Assembly: GCF_002865645.1 (NCBI RefSeq)
Contig: NW_020194558.1
Location: 2,012,014-2,076,013, forward strand
Direction of reading: 5' to 3'
Source: Hyaloscypha bicolor E
Taxonomy: Eukaryota > Ascomycota > Leotiomycetes > Helotiales > Hyaloscyphaceae
DNA length: 64,000 nt
Shown here: positions 23,635-35,341 of the stretch, piece by piece
How positions within the stretch are numbered: the first letter of the stretch is position 1
Layout: each line of letters opens with the position of its first letter
Made by a program: the position numbers and the translations under genes
The notes under the pieces: generated by a model
Databases searched by the model: none
Seen by the model: the letters and a program-made list of their open reading frames with translations, nothing else
What the model was told of the DNA's origin: nothing

Positions 23635-25103
23635 ATGGAGATTGAGAAGATGAACTTGCCAACGGCGACCGGTGTTGAACACTTGATGTGAGTCCTAATT
23701 TGAATTACTCTTGTTTGTGATACTTTCTAAATTTAACAAGCAGAAGCTCAATATCTAGACTTGACACTCATCCTGAGAGCAGAGACAGCAACTCTTGCCC
23801 TGCAAAACAAGTCTGCCAAACTAAGATGGGGCACGAAATCTCCGTTTCATCGAAGACATCGCTGTCGTTCTTCTTGGACTTCAGCCAGTCGATTTCGGTA
23901 CAATTGACCGGGGACGTCTCATTTTGGCAAGTTGCTTCGGTAGCTTACCTCTTGCTATCCTGGAAGCGAAGATGGCTCGCAAAACGCAAAATACCCCTGA
24001 AACCACTGGACAACGATAAGTTGACACCTAAAGAGGAGGCACAGATGCTCGAAGTATTTGATGCCTATCCAACAGCTTACTCCTACCGCAAGTGCGCAAT
24101 AGCTGGCAAAGGCTCCTGCTCTAAGGTGTATCGAGCGATGAAAGTAAACGCCTCTCCTCCTCTCTTTCATCAGCGTGCGAATGAGTATTTTGCATTGAAG
24201 GAAATGGTATTTTCAGAATCGAAGCCGTACAACAGAAGGACACTCATTAAGGAGGTCAAAGTGATGAAGACGTTGAATCACGAAAATTGCATCAGATTCC
24301 ACGAAGCCGTCTGGGAGGCTGGATATTATAAAGCTTGGATTGTGATGGAATATGCTAATTGCGGGGACCTGACGGACTTGATTGACCGTGTTACGTTGAG
24401 AGAAGACCACATGGCCGCGTTCTGCAAGGAGGTGAGTGCCCCAGGGCCAATCTGTCTAGGAAGACGATTATACCACTTCAAAATAGATCATTAACAATAG
24501 CAGGTTGCTCAAGGACTCGAGTATCTCCACAGCAAGAACGTCGTGTATAGGGATGTGAAGAGTGATAACATCCTCCTCTTCAGTAACGGGGCTGTTAAAA
24601 TCGGTGGGTCTGCCCTCTTTCCACTCGGATATTTGAAACTAAGCTAACATTTCGCAGCTGATTTTGGATTCTGCCAGGAGGACAGAGAGGAGTTCAAGAC
24701 GATGATCGGCACACCATACTGGATGGCTCCTGAGGTTTGCAAAGGCCAAACCTACAACTTCAAAGTCGATGTCTGGGCTCTCGGGATCATGACCATGGAG
24801 ATGATGGAAGGCGAGCCCCCACTCTTGAGCGAAGAGCCGCTCGAAGCTCTGAAAATAATCGCAAGGCGAGGCACGCCAGCTCTCAAACAACCTGACAAGT
24901 GGAGTAAGGAGCTGAAGTCATTTCTGTCCTTTTGTCTGACTGACTCGGTGCCTTGTCGAGCATCCATGAAGGAAGTTTTGGACCACGATTTCTTAGAGAG
25001 AAGATGCTCGAGATTGGAGCTGAGCACCATCATTCTAGAAGGGAAAAGGGTCGCTGATCTCCGCCCAGTGGAAACCTTCGAAGGATTCGAGGAAGTACAC
25101 TGA
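23635..25103 (+). CDS. PAK/STE20-like protein kinase with N-terminal hydrophobic segment
   Basis: A serine/threonine kinase closest in appearance to p21-activated kinases. Four exons, 23635-23687, 23744-24431, 24504-24603 and 24658-25103, give 428 residues. The first small exon was added because splicing at 23687/23744 keeps an open frame into the kinase and the intron has good signals; without it the protein would start at 23826. A hydrophobic stretch at about residues 77-91 followed by [10 protein letters not shown] suggests a membrane anchor. The kinase domain has a GKGSCSKV glycine loop, ATP lysine 170 (FALK), catalytic loop YRDVKSDN with Asp264, DFG at 282-284, and a TPYWMAPE activation segment. 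The usual HRD histidine is tyrosine, as in AGC kinases, while SDN is PAK-like. No CRIB/PBD domain is encoded, so Rho-GTPase control is not evident. Confidence 0.85.
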
Positions 25104-26397
25104 ACTTCCACATGCTTTCATATATTGTACGAGGAACGGTCATTCAATGAAAAGTTAAAGACACACTCCGCTCACTTCAGGCTCAATCGCCCGCCCCCAT
25201 TCATCCGCAGTCGAGAAATAAATCCATATCTCATCTCACCCAGTCACGTCCCCGCCATCCATCCCCAGATTTCGGCTCGATGGGAAAGCACCCGAAACAG
25301 CCACGCCCGGCTCTCAAACCCGCCCACGGCTAAACACAAAGCTTGCCTCTCCTTCCCTAACATCTCCCACCAACCGCTCCCCCTCCTTTTAATTACCTTC
25401 TACACATCTCCAAATCATTTATCAAAAACGCCCAGTGATCTGACATTATTGTATCTTGGGACTTCATATCAGAAGTCCAATAAGCCGAGGATGAGTTAAA
25501 AGGTATTTCTCTTCCCGCTCCCTATTTTTGAACAGCATGTGTTTTGTTCCCTTTCCATTCTTGGTACTGTAGCACAGACCTTTCGAAACGACATTCGTTC
25601 CGTTCTGTTATTGTCGTGATGAAGAAAGGAAGATAAAGATCTTTCCTGTGAACTTCTGGTTAGATATGTTGTTTTTTCGGCAAGGATGTGAGGATGCTGC
25701 TTGGTTTGTCCCCCTCCCCCTCATGTTAATCGAGCAGGTATTTTCTCCGCTGGAACGCACCAAGTAAAACCGCGCAATTCCAACACGTGAGATTGGATCA
25801 CAAGTCATTGCTGAACTCACGTGCTAAGGGAAGAAGTTCTCAATACAAATGGTTGTCCCACCCCTCCAAAAAGTAGGTGTCTATTATCTCTGGCCTGGAC
25901 TATAAGATACGGAAAATACGGGCGTGTATCAGGAGGCTCTAGATGGGAGGAAGGGCGCGTGGTGGATTGCGCTAGGGTGGTGCTGTAGGTTACTTTTCCC
26001 GCCCTCTCTCCATCCACTTGCTTATGAGATTTTCTATCATCAGTAATCCAAACCTACCCTGGAGTGATGGCTTTCAAGCAAAAAAAATGGAAATACAGTC
26101 AATATCACCATGTCGAGAGACGCAACAGGTCCGAACTGGTCGTCGTCGATGAGCGTGGGCTCAAGCAAAGTCAAAGATTCGTTTCCGATTGCGTAAGAAT
26201 TTTAATCAGGTCTTGCCTGGCCAATGATCACGTGGCACTTGCAGGGATATGTAAGCAAAAGCTCTCCCTTGGTGCTTCTGGAGCTTTCGAGCCACTTAAA
26301 TCCGAGATGCGTCGACATCATCGCCTCCTCCAAAGGATAAAACCTCAGTCCGTGTCGACAACCATCATTGATTGATACCACCAAATATCGTCTCAAT
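25104..26397. other. Intergenic, no gene seen
   Basis: Pyrimidine-rich and short-ORF sequence between the kinase and the GHITM-like gene. The final 200 bp are the likely promoter of the latter. Confidence 0.55.
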
Positions 26398-27473
26398 ATG
26401 GCTTTTTCGATGCGCCAGCCGTTCAGGCTCACCTCTGCTCTGATGGGAGCTTCAAAGACAGCGTTCAGGTCCCCTGCGATCCGATCATTCCACAGCAAAC
26501 CCGCCACCAACTTCTTTACTTCACGGACCACCACACCCATTAACGCTCTCGCGAAAGCTCGCAATGCCTTCCGACAGTCAAGAAACTATCAGCAACCTGC
26601 TGCGGCAGCTCCAAGCGGTGGAAATTTGGTTCAAAAGCTTGTCGTTGGAGGGGCATTGTTGTAAGTCTTACGTCGATTCGGATTTGCTTGAGGAAGTAAC
26701 CGTACTAATTCGATTACAGTGGAGGAACCCTTGTCGCAATAAATCTAGTCTTCAACCGGGAAACTCGAGAAGATGGAGGAATGCCACCATATGAGCGGGC
26801 CTACCTGAACGACACTTTCATGCACACTGGTCTGGGAATTGGTATCATCGGACTTTCTGCTCGAACTATGTTTCAAAGCGGGTTCATGTATCGAATGATG
26901 GCGACAAACCCATGGATTGTAATGATCGGTGGTCTTGGATTGAGTATTGGTACAATGATGGCAACTAGAGCTACGAGCCTGGACAACTACGTTCAGAAAT
27001 ACGCTTTCTGGGGAGCTTTCAACGCCACCCAGGGCGCCCTCCTTGCGCCTCTCCTCTTCATGGCTCCTCCCGCCCTCATCGCACGCGCCGGTCTCTACAC
27101 GTTGGCAATGATGGGTTCCATCTCCTTTGTTGGGGCTACTGCTAAGCAAGAGAAATACCTTTACCTCGGCGGGCCTCTGCTTGCAGGAGTTGCACTCGTC
27201 GCTGTCTCTGGATTCGCTCCACTTGTCCTTCCCGCCACCGCTGTACGAACACTAGCTGTTACCGAGAATATCTGGCTTTGGGGAGGTTTGGCAGTCTTCG
27301 GAGGCTTCACTCTTTATGATGTCCAGAAGGTGCTCATGCATGCTCGGTTGGCTGAGCGAGGCATTATTCAGAAGGACGCAGTGAACGAGAGTATTAGCTT
27401 GGAGTTGGACTTCCTGAACATCTTCATCCGGATGGTTCAAATCTTGATGATGCAGCAAGGTCGGAGGAAGTAG
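26398..27473 (+). CDS. GHITM-like mitochondrial inner-membrane protein (BAX inhibitor-1 family)
   Basis: A multi-pass protein of the Bax-inhibitor-1/GHITM group, which in animals maintains cristae and handles Ca2+/H+ in the mitochondrial inner membrane. Exons 26398-26660 and 26720-27473 with a 59-nt intron give 338 residues. The N-terminus is rich in Arg, Ser, Ala and Thr with few acidic residues (MAFSMRQPFRLTSALM, RSFHSKPATNFFTSRT), a mitochondrial presequence. About seven to eight hydrophobic helices follow, including GLGIGIIGLSARTMF and WGGLAVFGGFTLYDVQKV, whose YDVQK is a family mark. The end is SLELDFLNIFIRMVQILMM, also conserved in the family. The start at 26398 was preferred to an upstream ATG in the same frame because it begins the presequence. 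Confidence 0.92.
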
Positions 27474-27762
27474 AGGAGTGGAATGAGAATTGTGAGAATG
27501 CATACATTTGGTAGTTCCGGAGCAATGGGGATGGGTCTGTTTTATTAAAGAAGACGTGGAAAGTCTCCTCTCTTTTGTAATGAGAAACCACGGTCAAGCA
27601 ATGACCTGAATTGCAAATATGAACATCGAAAGACCATCTTCTGGCCAAAATGTGACCCAAGAAAAACAAGGCTGCAATTAATTTCAATACCATTTACACT
27701 CTAAGTCATCTCATCATCACCATAATCATTTCCTCGCCGCCCTCACCACCCTCACGCCTCTT

Positions 27763-28443
27763 CTAATCTAGCGGTGGAAAACTCCTCAAAAAGTGACTTG
27801 GACATTCATACCCCCCCGGATTGTTATCCAAATACTTCTGATGATAATCCTCTGCATCCCACCACTCACCCGCCGGCAAGATCTCCGTAACAATCTTCCC
27901 CTTCCACCATTTCTCATTCGCCTTCTCCGTCACCTCCCTTGCAATTGTCTCTTGCTCCGCATTATGATAGAAGATCCCTGACCTATACTGTGATCCCGTA
28001 TCTGGGCCTTGGCGGTTGGACGTTGTGGGGTCGTGCATCTTGTAGAAGTATTCGAGGAGTTGGCGGTAGGTTACTTGTGCGGGGTCGAAGGTTACTTGGA
28101 GGGCTTCGGCATCTATTTCACATTAGCAATCAGTTCCCATATTTCTATTGATTTTTATGAATGGAAGGGGAACCATACGGCCAGTGCGTCCCGAGCACAC
28201 GGCGCGATAACTCGGACTATCAGTATTACCTCCAATATATCCTACTCTCGCATCATATAATCCCTTCCCATTGAACTCCTTGCGATACATGTGCTCGACG
28301 CCCCAGAAACATCCTGCGGCGATGGTAGCTTTCTGAGCGCCTTCTGGAGAGGCGATTGAGGATTCGGGGTTTAGACCGAGTCGGGTGGTGGTTGTGAAGG
28401 GGCGTGTGAGCCGGGAGATGAAGCTGGGCATTGTGAAGGCCAT
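27763..28443 (-). CDS. msrA: Peptide methionine-S-sulfoxide reductase MsrA
   Basis: Reduces the S epimer of methionine sulfoxide in proteins and free methionine, repairing oxidative damage with thioredoxin as electron donor. Exons 28443-28179 and 28112-27763 (minus), with a 66-nt intron that joins VCSGRTG to HAEALQVTFDPAQ, give 204 residues. The catalytic GCFWGVEH motif with its nucleophilic cysteine is present, as are GYIGGNTDSPSY and YHQKYL. The N-terminus MAFTMPSFISRLTRPFTTTTR is basic and hydroxylated, consistent with mitochondrial targeting. A longer in-frame start at 28578 would add a hydrophobic leader (LSLAILVFLMAF); alternative starts for dual targeting are possible. Confidence 0.93.
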
Positions 28444-30549
28444 GAGGAAGACGAGGATGGCGAGGGAGAGAGTGCGTAGTTTGAAGAATGGCAAGTTGAG
28501 TGGTTGATCCGTTGTGTTAGTGAGGTTGAAGAGTTGACTTGGAAGAAGCGTGCGATTTATAGCTTGATGAAGCAGCAATTGAAGCTTGTAGAGGGAAGAA
28601 GGCTGTGTTTGTAGCTCTCACATCTAGGTCGTCATGGAGGGTCCACCAGGTCTGACAAATGGGAGGACAGGGATGCTTCAGCCACAGTCGATGATTCCAA
28701 AGAGTGAGATTCCAACACAATATTCCAAATACTTGTTTTCATGCTCTGGAAACTTCCTTATCATGGATTTGGATGACGTTTCGAATTGATTCTGCCCACC
28801 TATTGTTGAAGAGTAATGAGCAGTGTCAAAAACATCTAAAACATAAGAAAGCAACGTCGGCGGAAGTGGCGAATTGCGGTTTATCACGTGATTTTCAACT
28901 TCTTCTCATGGCAACTTGGTATTCTGGGGGCGCAAGGTTTGCGAGGAATCACGGTATATCCCTGAGTTAATCTGTTAGCCTTGCTTGGCAATGGCAGTCT
29001 CATTTCATTCTTAAATTCTCTTTGATCCTCACCCCTTTCATACTCGCTTAATCATGCTTCCGAAAGGGGTCGAAGTAAACAAAGGCTCAGAGTGCTTTCA
29101 AAATTATTTACTTCAGCACAAGTATTTCAAATGTTTCTCCTCTAATTGCTCCTTAAAACTTGATATTACCTATGTACTATAATATACATGAATCTTTTCC
29201 AAGCGAACTGACCGTGCAAGTTCTCGCACAGGGCTGCTATTTCGTTCTCTTGTCTGGTTTCTTTTGTCTCATACTGGCTTGCATGCTCTCTCCAAAACCC
29301 CTTTTAACTTTATCTCACGTTCTCGAAAAGCAACTCAGATATTTCTACCTTATTTAAAAACTGGATTTAGTGCCCGGGTATGCAAGCGAGTCATTGTGTT
29401 TAGTGCGAAATGCACGTGGACTTTGCGTTCGGATCTTAGAACGACAGTCATTAGTCAGATACCTCGTGAAAGAAAGCAGTGTAAGTAATGCAATCTCTAT
29501 TAGTCATGTGCTCAGAGTTTTCCTTGCAATTATTGGAGGAAATCCGTTTTAAGGAACGATTCTCTGAATCCCCTTTTAAATAATTATTAGTTGAGCCGTC
29601 CTTTAGGCAACGATTAGCTAAAGCCTCCTTTAGGATTGGTTCGCCGACCCCTCTTTAAGGTAGTCATTGGCTGAACACTCAATGTTCCCACTATCACGGA
29701 ATTTTCCTGCGGAGGTTAGAAACTCGCCCATCAATGACACTCGAGGGGACATTCAATAATAAAGTCCCCTCTAGCAAACCTTTCTTTTCGAAATATATTA
29801 ATTTCCTCCAAAGCTCTGCAATTCAAAGTTGACCGTATTTCCATGTGACGCCAGTTAAGACCTATAATCATTCCTGCATTTCCATAGATTCTGTGAATCG
29901 GGGCAAGTTGGGGGAATAGACAAGTACTTGAGCCAGGAGTCGGGACAATACTGCGTATGGTCTCAAAGTAGCTCAGAACATAGAGCACAGTAACAAGTGA
30001 AGCACATCTACGTATGAGTAATCTAAGAAGTCCACCAGTTCAAAACACCAACAACAATAACGCGAGATTAAAGGTGAAGGTGGGATTGGTGACGTTGGAT
30101 GGCTAATTAGATAACACTCGAATGGTTCCCGCATTTACCCTCTTCTTCCATGTGGCACTGTTGACTTGGTGAGCCCCACCGTTCTTGTCTTCTCCGCTTG
30201 AGCCCCTTACTCTCACCTACAACTTATTTTCCTGAGGGGCTTCGAGCTTTCTGGGTAGTCGGAATCCAACTTTTCGATTCTTTTTAGTTTTTATTTCTTA
30301 ATCTGCGTTATTATTCGTGTCTCATGTGGTACGTTCTTACAGCAAGGTACCCCCACAGGGGAAGTTGAACATAACCCAACTAAATGATGGTGCCAGAAAC
30401 GATACATTCATAAAAGCTATTTGCTTTTGTTTAATAACAAAGGCTCGCACCAGACTGAAGGTGAACGCAATCGATCTCAATGTTCGTACCAGAATTGGTA
30501 CATTCATAAAGTGAAGTGCTCATGTACATGACAACAAAAGTTCAATCAG
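28444..30549. other. Gene-poor region
   Basis: About 2.1 kb without a supported gene, containing a degenerate 27-bp minisatellite at 29547-29680 and otherwise unremarkable, moderately AT-rich sequence. Confidence 0.55.
29547..29680 (+). repeat. Degenerate 27-bp minisatellite, about five units
   Basis: Five consecutive units of 25-28 bp, each starting TTTAAGG or TTTAGG, carrying an AACGATT-like core and a GCTGAA/GCTAAA-like block, and ending CCCC or CCTCC. Units diverge by roughly a third, so it is an old array. No coding potential. Confidence 0.75.
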
Positions 30550-31699
30550 ATGGAAGCTAAAGGCATCCCAACACACCCATTCGACACCAACACCTGCAAT
30601 AAATCAAATCTTAATTGCTCCTATTCGGCATCAACCACTTCAAACAATCAAGAATGGATACCCCCATTCCGTTTCCTCGATCAGCCTCGAGAGGTCCGAG
30701 ACATGGTCTACAACTCCTCTTTGTCATGCCCTCGGGAATCTCTCCAGACTGTCAGTCCCACGGCCGAACAACAGCGACTCATTAACGGTGGTGCCACTGA
30801 GCTACCTAACACTATCACCAACATCCCACAGTGAAGCAACATTCAGCACCGCATCCACCACCGCGCTGGAATCGTTGAGACTGTCAACATCCAAGATATT
30901 CTCACCAGAGTCTTCATCGAAATCAACCTCTAGTACACGAACAAGCAAATCCACGCCGAAGGCACCGAAATTCTTTATGGGCACAACAAATTTGTCTTCA
31001 ATAGCGCAATGGCCGAGCTCAAACAGATGAACATTGCGCCAAAGGAGAGCAGCAAGTAAAAGAGACCGACCCCCTCGACGACCCCTTGTGCAAGTTCTTC
31101 AACACCACAGGTCGCCGCAATGCCTCCCTAATCACCTCCATCAAATTAGAAGGGGAATTCAAGACAACAAGAAAGCCCACGCAACACGGGCCAACAATCG
31201 TGAAGTGCCTCAGCTTTGCCAAATCCTTCCTCACTACACGCACATTTCTCATCCGCAACGTCTGCACCAAGGTCCGAATGCTGCATGTGAACACCAATGA
31301 GTCCTCAGGCTACAGACAGTTTAGTAATCCCAAGTCCAAAACTAGTTTAACCTGACCCGATGGCCCCGCTCAGCAACGGAGGAAAGTCGGCCGAGGAGAG
31401 GGTAGCAGATAAGTGAAAAATGTCGTTAATGAGCTTCCTACCTTACAGCACTTGGAATTAGGAGACTTCTGTCCTACTTGGGATAAGAACGACAATTACT
31501 GGCTTCCCGATGTATGGGGAAAGGCTTTGCAATATGTTCAGATTATTGAGGAACATTATCACAGCGAGTGATGGAGGAAGACAAGACTGCAATGCCTAAT
31601 CTGAAGAAAAACAGCGGTGGAGGGGGTCACAGAAGTCGAAACGAAGGCGAAGGCTCTTCCAAGAAGAAGAACAAGCGTGGTGGAAGAGGAAAATTTTGA
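30550..31699 (+). pseudogene. Disrupted F-box-like (LPREVRDMVY-type) fungal gene
   Basis: Remains of a member of a large fungal family whose N-terminus carries an F-box-like FRFLDLPREVRDMVY motif; here it reads FRFLDQPREVRDMVYNSSL. The first frame, opening with an ATG at 30550, has in-frame stops TGA at 30832, TAG at 30931 and TAA at 31057, yet remains protein-like across them (IQHRIHHRAGIVETVNIQ, then YTNKQIHAEGTEILYGHNKF). Sequence then continues in another frame (DDPLCKFFNTTGRRNASLIT; FAKSFLTTRTFLIRNVCTK; VNELPTLQHLELGDFCPTW) and, after one more shift at about 31570, ends in a basic tail (KKKNKRGGRGKF) and TGA at 31697-31699. The first two stops can be explained by single C-to-T changes. 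No intact product is possible. Confidence 0.75.
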
Positions 31700-32187
31700 A
31701 CAAGGCGAGTCATGATAGTGCCGATTCCCAAGGCAGAGTTGCGCTGTTTACCACACTCATGGCCTTCTGGAGGGCCTTTCATTTTCATCGTTCGCGGAAG
31801 ATAGAGCTTGATTTTCGACGAAGTCTACACATATCCAGAGAGCGTTGATTAGGCTGGAGACTTCCAGCACAGTGCTTGAATTTCAAGAAATCAGTAGATA
31901 GACATTGCATAAACTTTAGATATATCGTTGGACACAATCCAGATTTCGAGGCTAGTTTGTAAAGTCTTTTGATTCGAAACAATAATACAGTACAGTCCTC
32001 CCACTATGAAATCTCTTGCCAGCCAAACGCCTAACAGAAGACGCCGAACTGAGACTCTGTAAAGGAGAAGAAAGATGTAAGAAAGTCATTATCATCATGC
32101 AGCGCTCCAATGCAATGCTCTCACAAGAACAATACACGAATTACGAATAATCATACACCCAATAGTAGCAACAGTCTCCAAGCATTA
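31700..32187. other. Intergenic spacer
   Basis: Spacer between the F-box-like relic and the 3' end of the kinesin gene; no gene seen. Confidence 0.6.
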
Positions 32188-35100
32188 TTAACGCCAACTG
32201 CCCTTGCCCATCAAACCAACAACACTCTCTCGTGCCTTGGGTGTACTGCCAATGGTTCCAGTAAGACGGATAGCTCCGCTCGACATGCTGCCACTGACCT
32301 GTCTGCCCTCGCCAATGGTGGTGCGACGATTGCTTTTCATGACAGGGGCGGTCCGAGGACTGAGAACGCTGGCTTGGAATGAAGTGTCTTTCTCGCTCTT
32401 GACCATTCTTCGAGCATGGCTAGCTGTAAAAAGATTGTTTTCATTTGGAGGAGATCCTGCCATCGTCGCTGCAGTTGGGCTTCTGGCACGTCGGTGGGTT
32501 CTGGTTGCGGAGTCATGTACGTTTGATGCTCGAGAAACAGACCCAGAGCGCTTCAAGGCCATGTTAATCCTGACGCTGTCTGACCGGTCAGCTTGCCAGC
32601 TGTTTTCACCTTCCGAAGAAGAATTGTTGCCGCTATCAGTGGGAGTAATGTCATTTGCCACGGCTTGCATAATTTGTAACGAGGACCGATTTCCCGCGTT
32701 GCTGGCATCGATGGTACGGAGAGGGGATTGATCAGTATCGGAGGAAGAGAGATTGGTAATTGTTGGTGGAGGCGGTGAACCCTCAGACCTCTTCGAGAGG
32801 AAGCCAGCCTGGAAGCGATTCACTTTGGGCTTGATATCGATCGACGGCTCTGGGGCGGCTGGAATTGGCGAAGACCCGATAGAGTCGTTGGAGACATCAC
32901 CAGCAAGGTAGGAAGGTAGCACTGGTAGCACGACGCTTTGCTCGACGGACGAAACTTCTGGTGTGGAAAGCTGCTTCTGAGGAGTTTTCTCGAATTCTGC
33001 CAAAGCTCCAGACTCGGTATCATCCCGCCACCTCACACTTCTCTTGGATGGAGATTTCTTCTTCGGCGTGAATGATATTCCTTTCTTGCCCACTACTGCC
33101 TTTCGTCGTCTTGGCGATGATTTCATTGGCGAAGCGAATACTTGAGGCGCTGCCGCTGCTAAAGATGGCATAACCGGAACTGGGTGAGATGCTGAGTCCG
33201 TGAAGTTTGGCTGCTTCTTTCGTTTTGGTGTCCCACGTTTCGTCGGAGGGAACGCGTCGACGATGTTCAGCGAGCCGTCCGGCTTGACAATTTGAGATGC
33301 TGCTGTAGAGCAAGTCTGAAGCAAGCGTGTGAGAACCTTCTTTGCGTGCTGGATCGCATCATGCTCGCTCATACTGAGAATGTCGTTGAGAGAAGAAATT
33401 ATGTCGAATTGGGCAGATAGCAGCACTTGCATAAGACCCGCATTGCCACCTTTCTCCTGCTCCATGACCTCTCGTAATGCTTCTCGGCCTGCATTGGCTT
33501 TCAACAGCTCTGCTTCCCTAGTTAAACTTGCAACCTCTAATCCATCCGCTGATCCGTCGACCTCGGTGAGTGAACGGATACTGTTCTGCAGCGCTGAGTC
33601 AATCGCGCGCTCCCAGTTAATCTTATCCAGTCTTTGATGGTAATGTTGTCTGCTGTTCTCAAGCTCCAGCAAAATTCCTTGAGCTGTCTTACGCATTGCT
33701 GTGAGACTGGGTGGCATGTCATCTTCATCTCGGGAATCGCAGATTCCGTCGAAGGCTGCGATCCATGCAGATAGAAGGGCGATCCGGCGTTCAATTTGCC
33801 GAAGCTTCTTCATGTTGTTGACCTTTTCTTGTCTCTCAGCAGCGGAATTCTCGAACGCTGCTCGAATCCGCGTAACTCCATCCCTTGCAATGCCATCTCG
33901 CTTTTCAGTCAGTTTCTTGAACTTGATGAATGCAACACCCTCTGCATCCTTTTGTTGAGCTTTGAGCTCATTGATCAAGGCCATCTGCTCATCAATCTTG
34001 ACTAAGAAGTCCTTGACGTGTCTATTGACGTTGTATACATTTCTAGTAACCTTGGTTTGAATGTTCTTCGCTCGATTCGCATATCGTAGAGTGTTTTGCG
34101 TCTCGTCGAAATGCGCACTCGAAGGACTAACACAGACAATCATTACTGTCTTGCAATTACCACCCAGAGAGAACTTGAGCAGTCGTGTGAGCTTGGAATT
34201 CCGGTAGGGTACGTGATTCTTCTTTCGGGGATCGCAGAGAGCATTGATGCAGCTGCCCAACGCGAGGAGAGACTTGTTAATATTCGCGCCTTCGAGAAGT
34301 CGCTCGCCTCTGTTCTTTGTCGCACTGGCACGTTCACTGCCTGCCAGATCAATAATGCTCAATGTGGCCATCGTATGAGGTTCGTTGACATCCGCATTTC
34401 GATCCTTTTGGGCGACGTTGATTTGAAGAACCGCGTGCGATCGTGAAGAGGTAGCATTTGCTTCTGTTGGTGAGATTGTGCGGTACTCGTTTCCTTTGAC
34501 GATCATGTCCATGACCTGCTGGACATCTTGAGGATGATGACTTGAGAGACCGGCCACTGACACCGCTTGGTTGGCATCCTCGCGGAGCATCAACCCTTGT
34601 TTGCTTCCTCCAGGTACGAGAAGGTCACGGATTGTTTCGTTGTAAATCTCAAGATACGACAGGGACACCTCCGTTTGCTTCTCGTCGCTTCGCTCTGCGA
34701 TTTTCTCGAACAACTCCTGCATGGTCAGGAAGATTATACCAGGTTGTTGAGCGGTTCCAGTGATGGTATGTGTCTTCCCACAGCCCGTGGCACCATATGC
34801 AAAAACAGTCGCATTGTACCCATCAAGCACGCTATCCAAGAGACCTCGTGTTGTGGCTTCGTATACCTCCGCTTGTGTTGTGTTTTCGTCGAACACCCGA
34901 TCGAAGCCGAACGTCTGGTCTTTGACTCTCTTGCCCATATTTGGTACTACTGATCGCGAGAATCGTTGGATTGGATTGTCTTCCGGGGGGTCAAAGATCC
35001 TGAGGTTGTCAGTTTGCGAAGACCAAGACGCCGCGAGGAAACATACAGGCATTTGTCGTCCAGGACCTTGATCACAGGTCGAATTCCCTTTTGCCCAAGC

Positions 35101-35341
35101 TTTGGTGTTGGAACACCAGCAAGGGAGCCATCACCGAGGAATAGTGTGCCATCATCGCATTTGGTTCTGTGTTGTCAGTGCATTGTTGTTGGTTAGGAGC
35201 GAGACGACCTACAATTGCGCGGCTTCTCGAATTGTGAAAGGTCGAACACGAACTGATGGCTGTTAGCTTCCGCAAACTCTGACTGAGAGCGCCCCTACCA
35301 GTGACCGAGATTGAAGATGCTCCTGCATCTGCGAGGGCCAT
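32188..35341 (-). CDS. Kinesin-8 motor protein (Kip3/Klp5/Klp6 family)
   Basis: A plus-end-directed microtubule motor with depolymerising activity, expected to control spindle length, chromosome congression and nuclear position. Four exons on the minus strand, 35341-35299, 35252-35213, 35166-35047 and 34999-32188, give 1004 residues; introns are only 46-47 nt. Splicing restores ISVTVRVRPFTIREAAQL, then TKCDDGTLFLGD, then CLIFDPPEDNP. The nucleotide pocket is GATGCGKT at about 137-144, a kinesin-8 variant of the P-loop; NATSSRSHAV is switch I and DLAGSERA switch II. The neck region (RAKNIQTKVTRNVYNVNRHV) is also kinesin-8 type. A coiled coil follows (KAQQKDAEGVAFIKFKKL), then a basic Ser/Pro-rich tail (PRRRKAVVGKKGISFTPKKK) likely to bind microtubules and be phosphorylated. 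Confidence 0.95.

Noticed and set aside
30550..31699. Firm call of repeat-induced point mutation
   Set aside because: Only two transition stops can be read without a paralogue alignment, one of them not in CpA context, and frameshifts are also present; left as a possibility.
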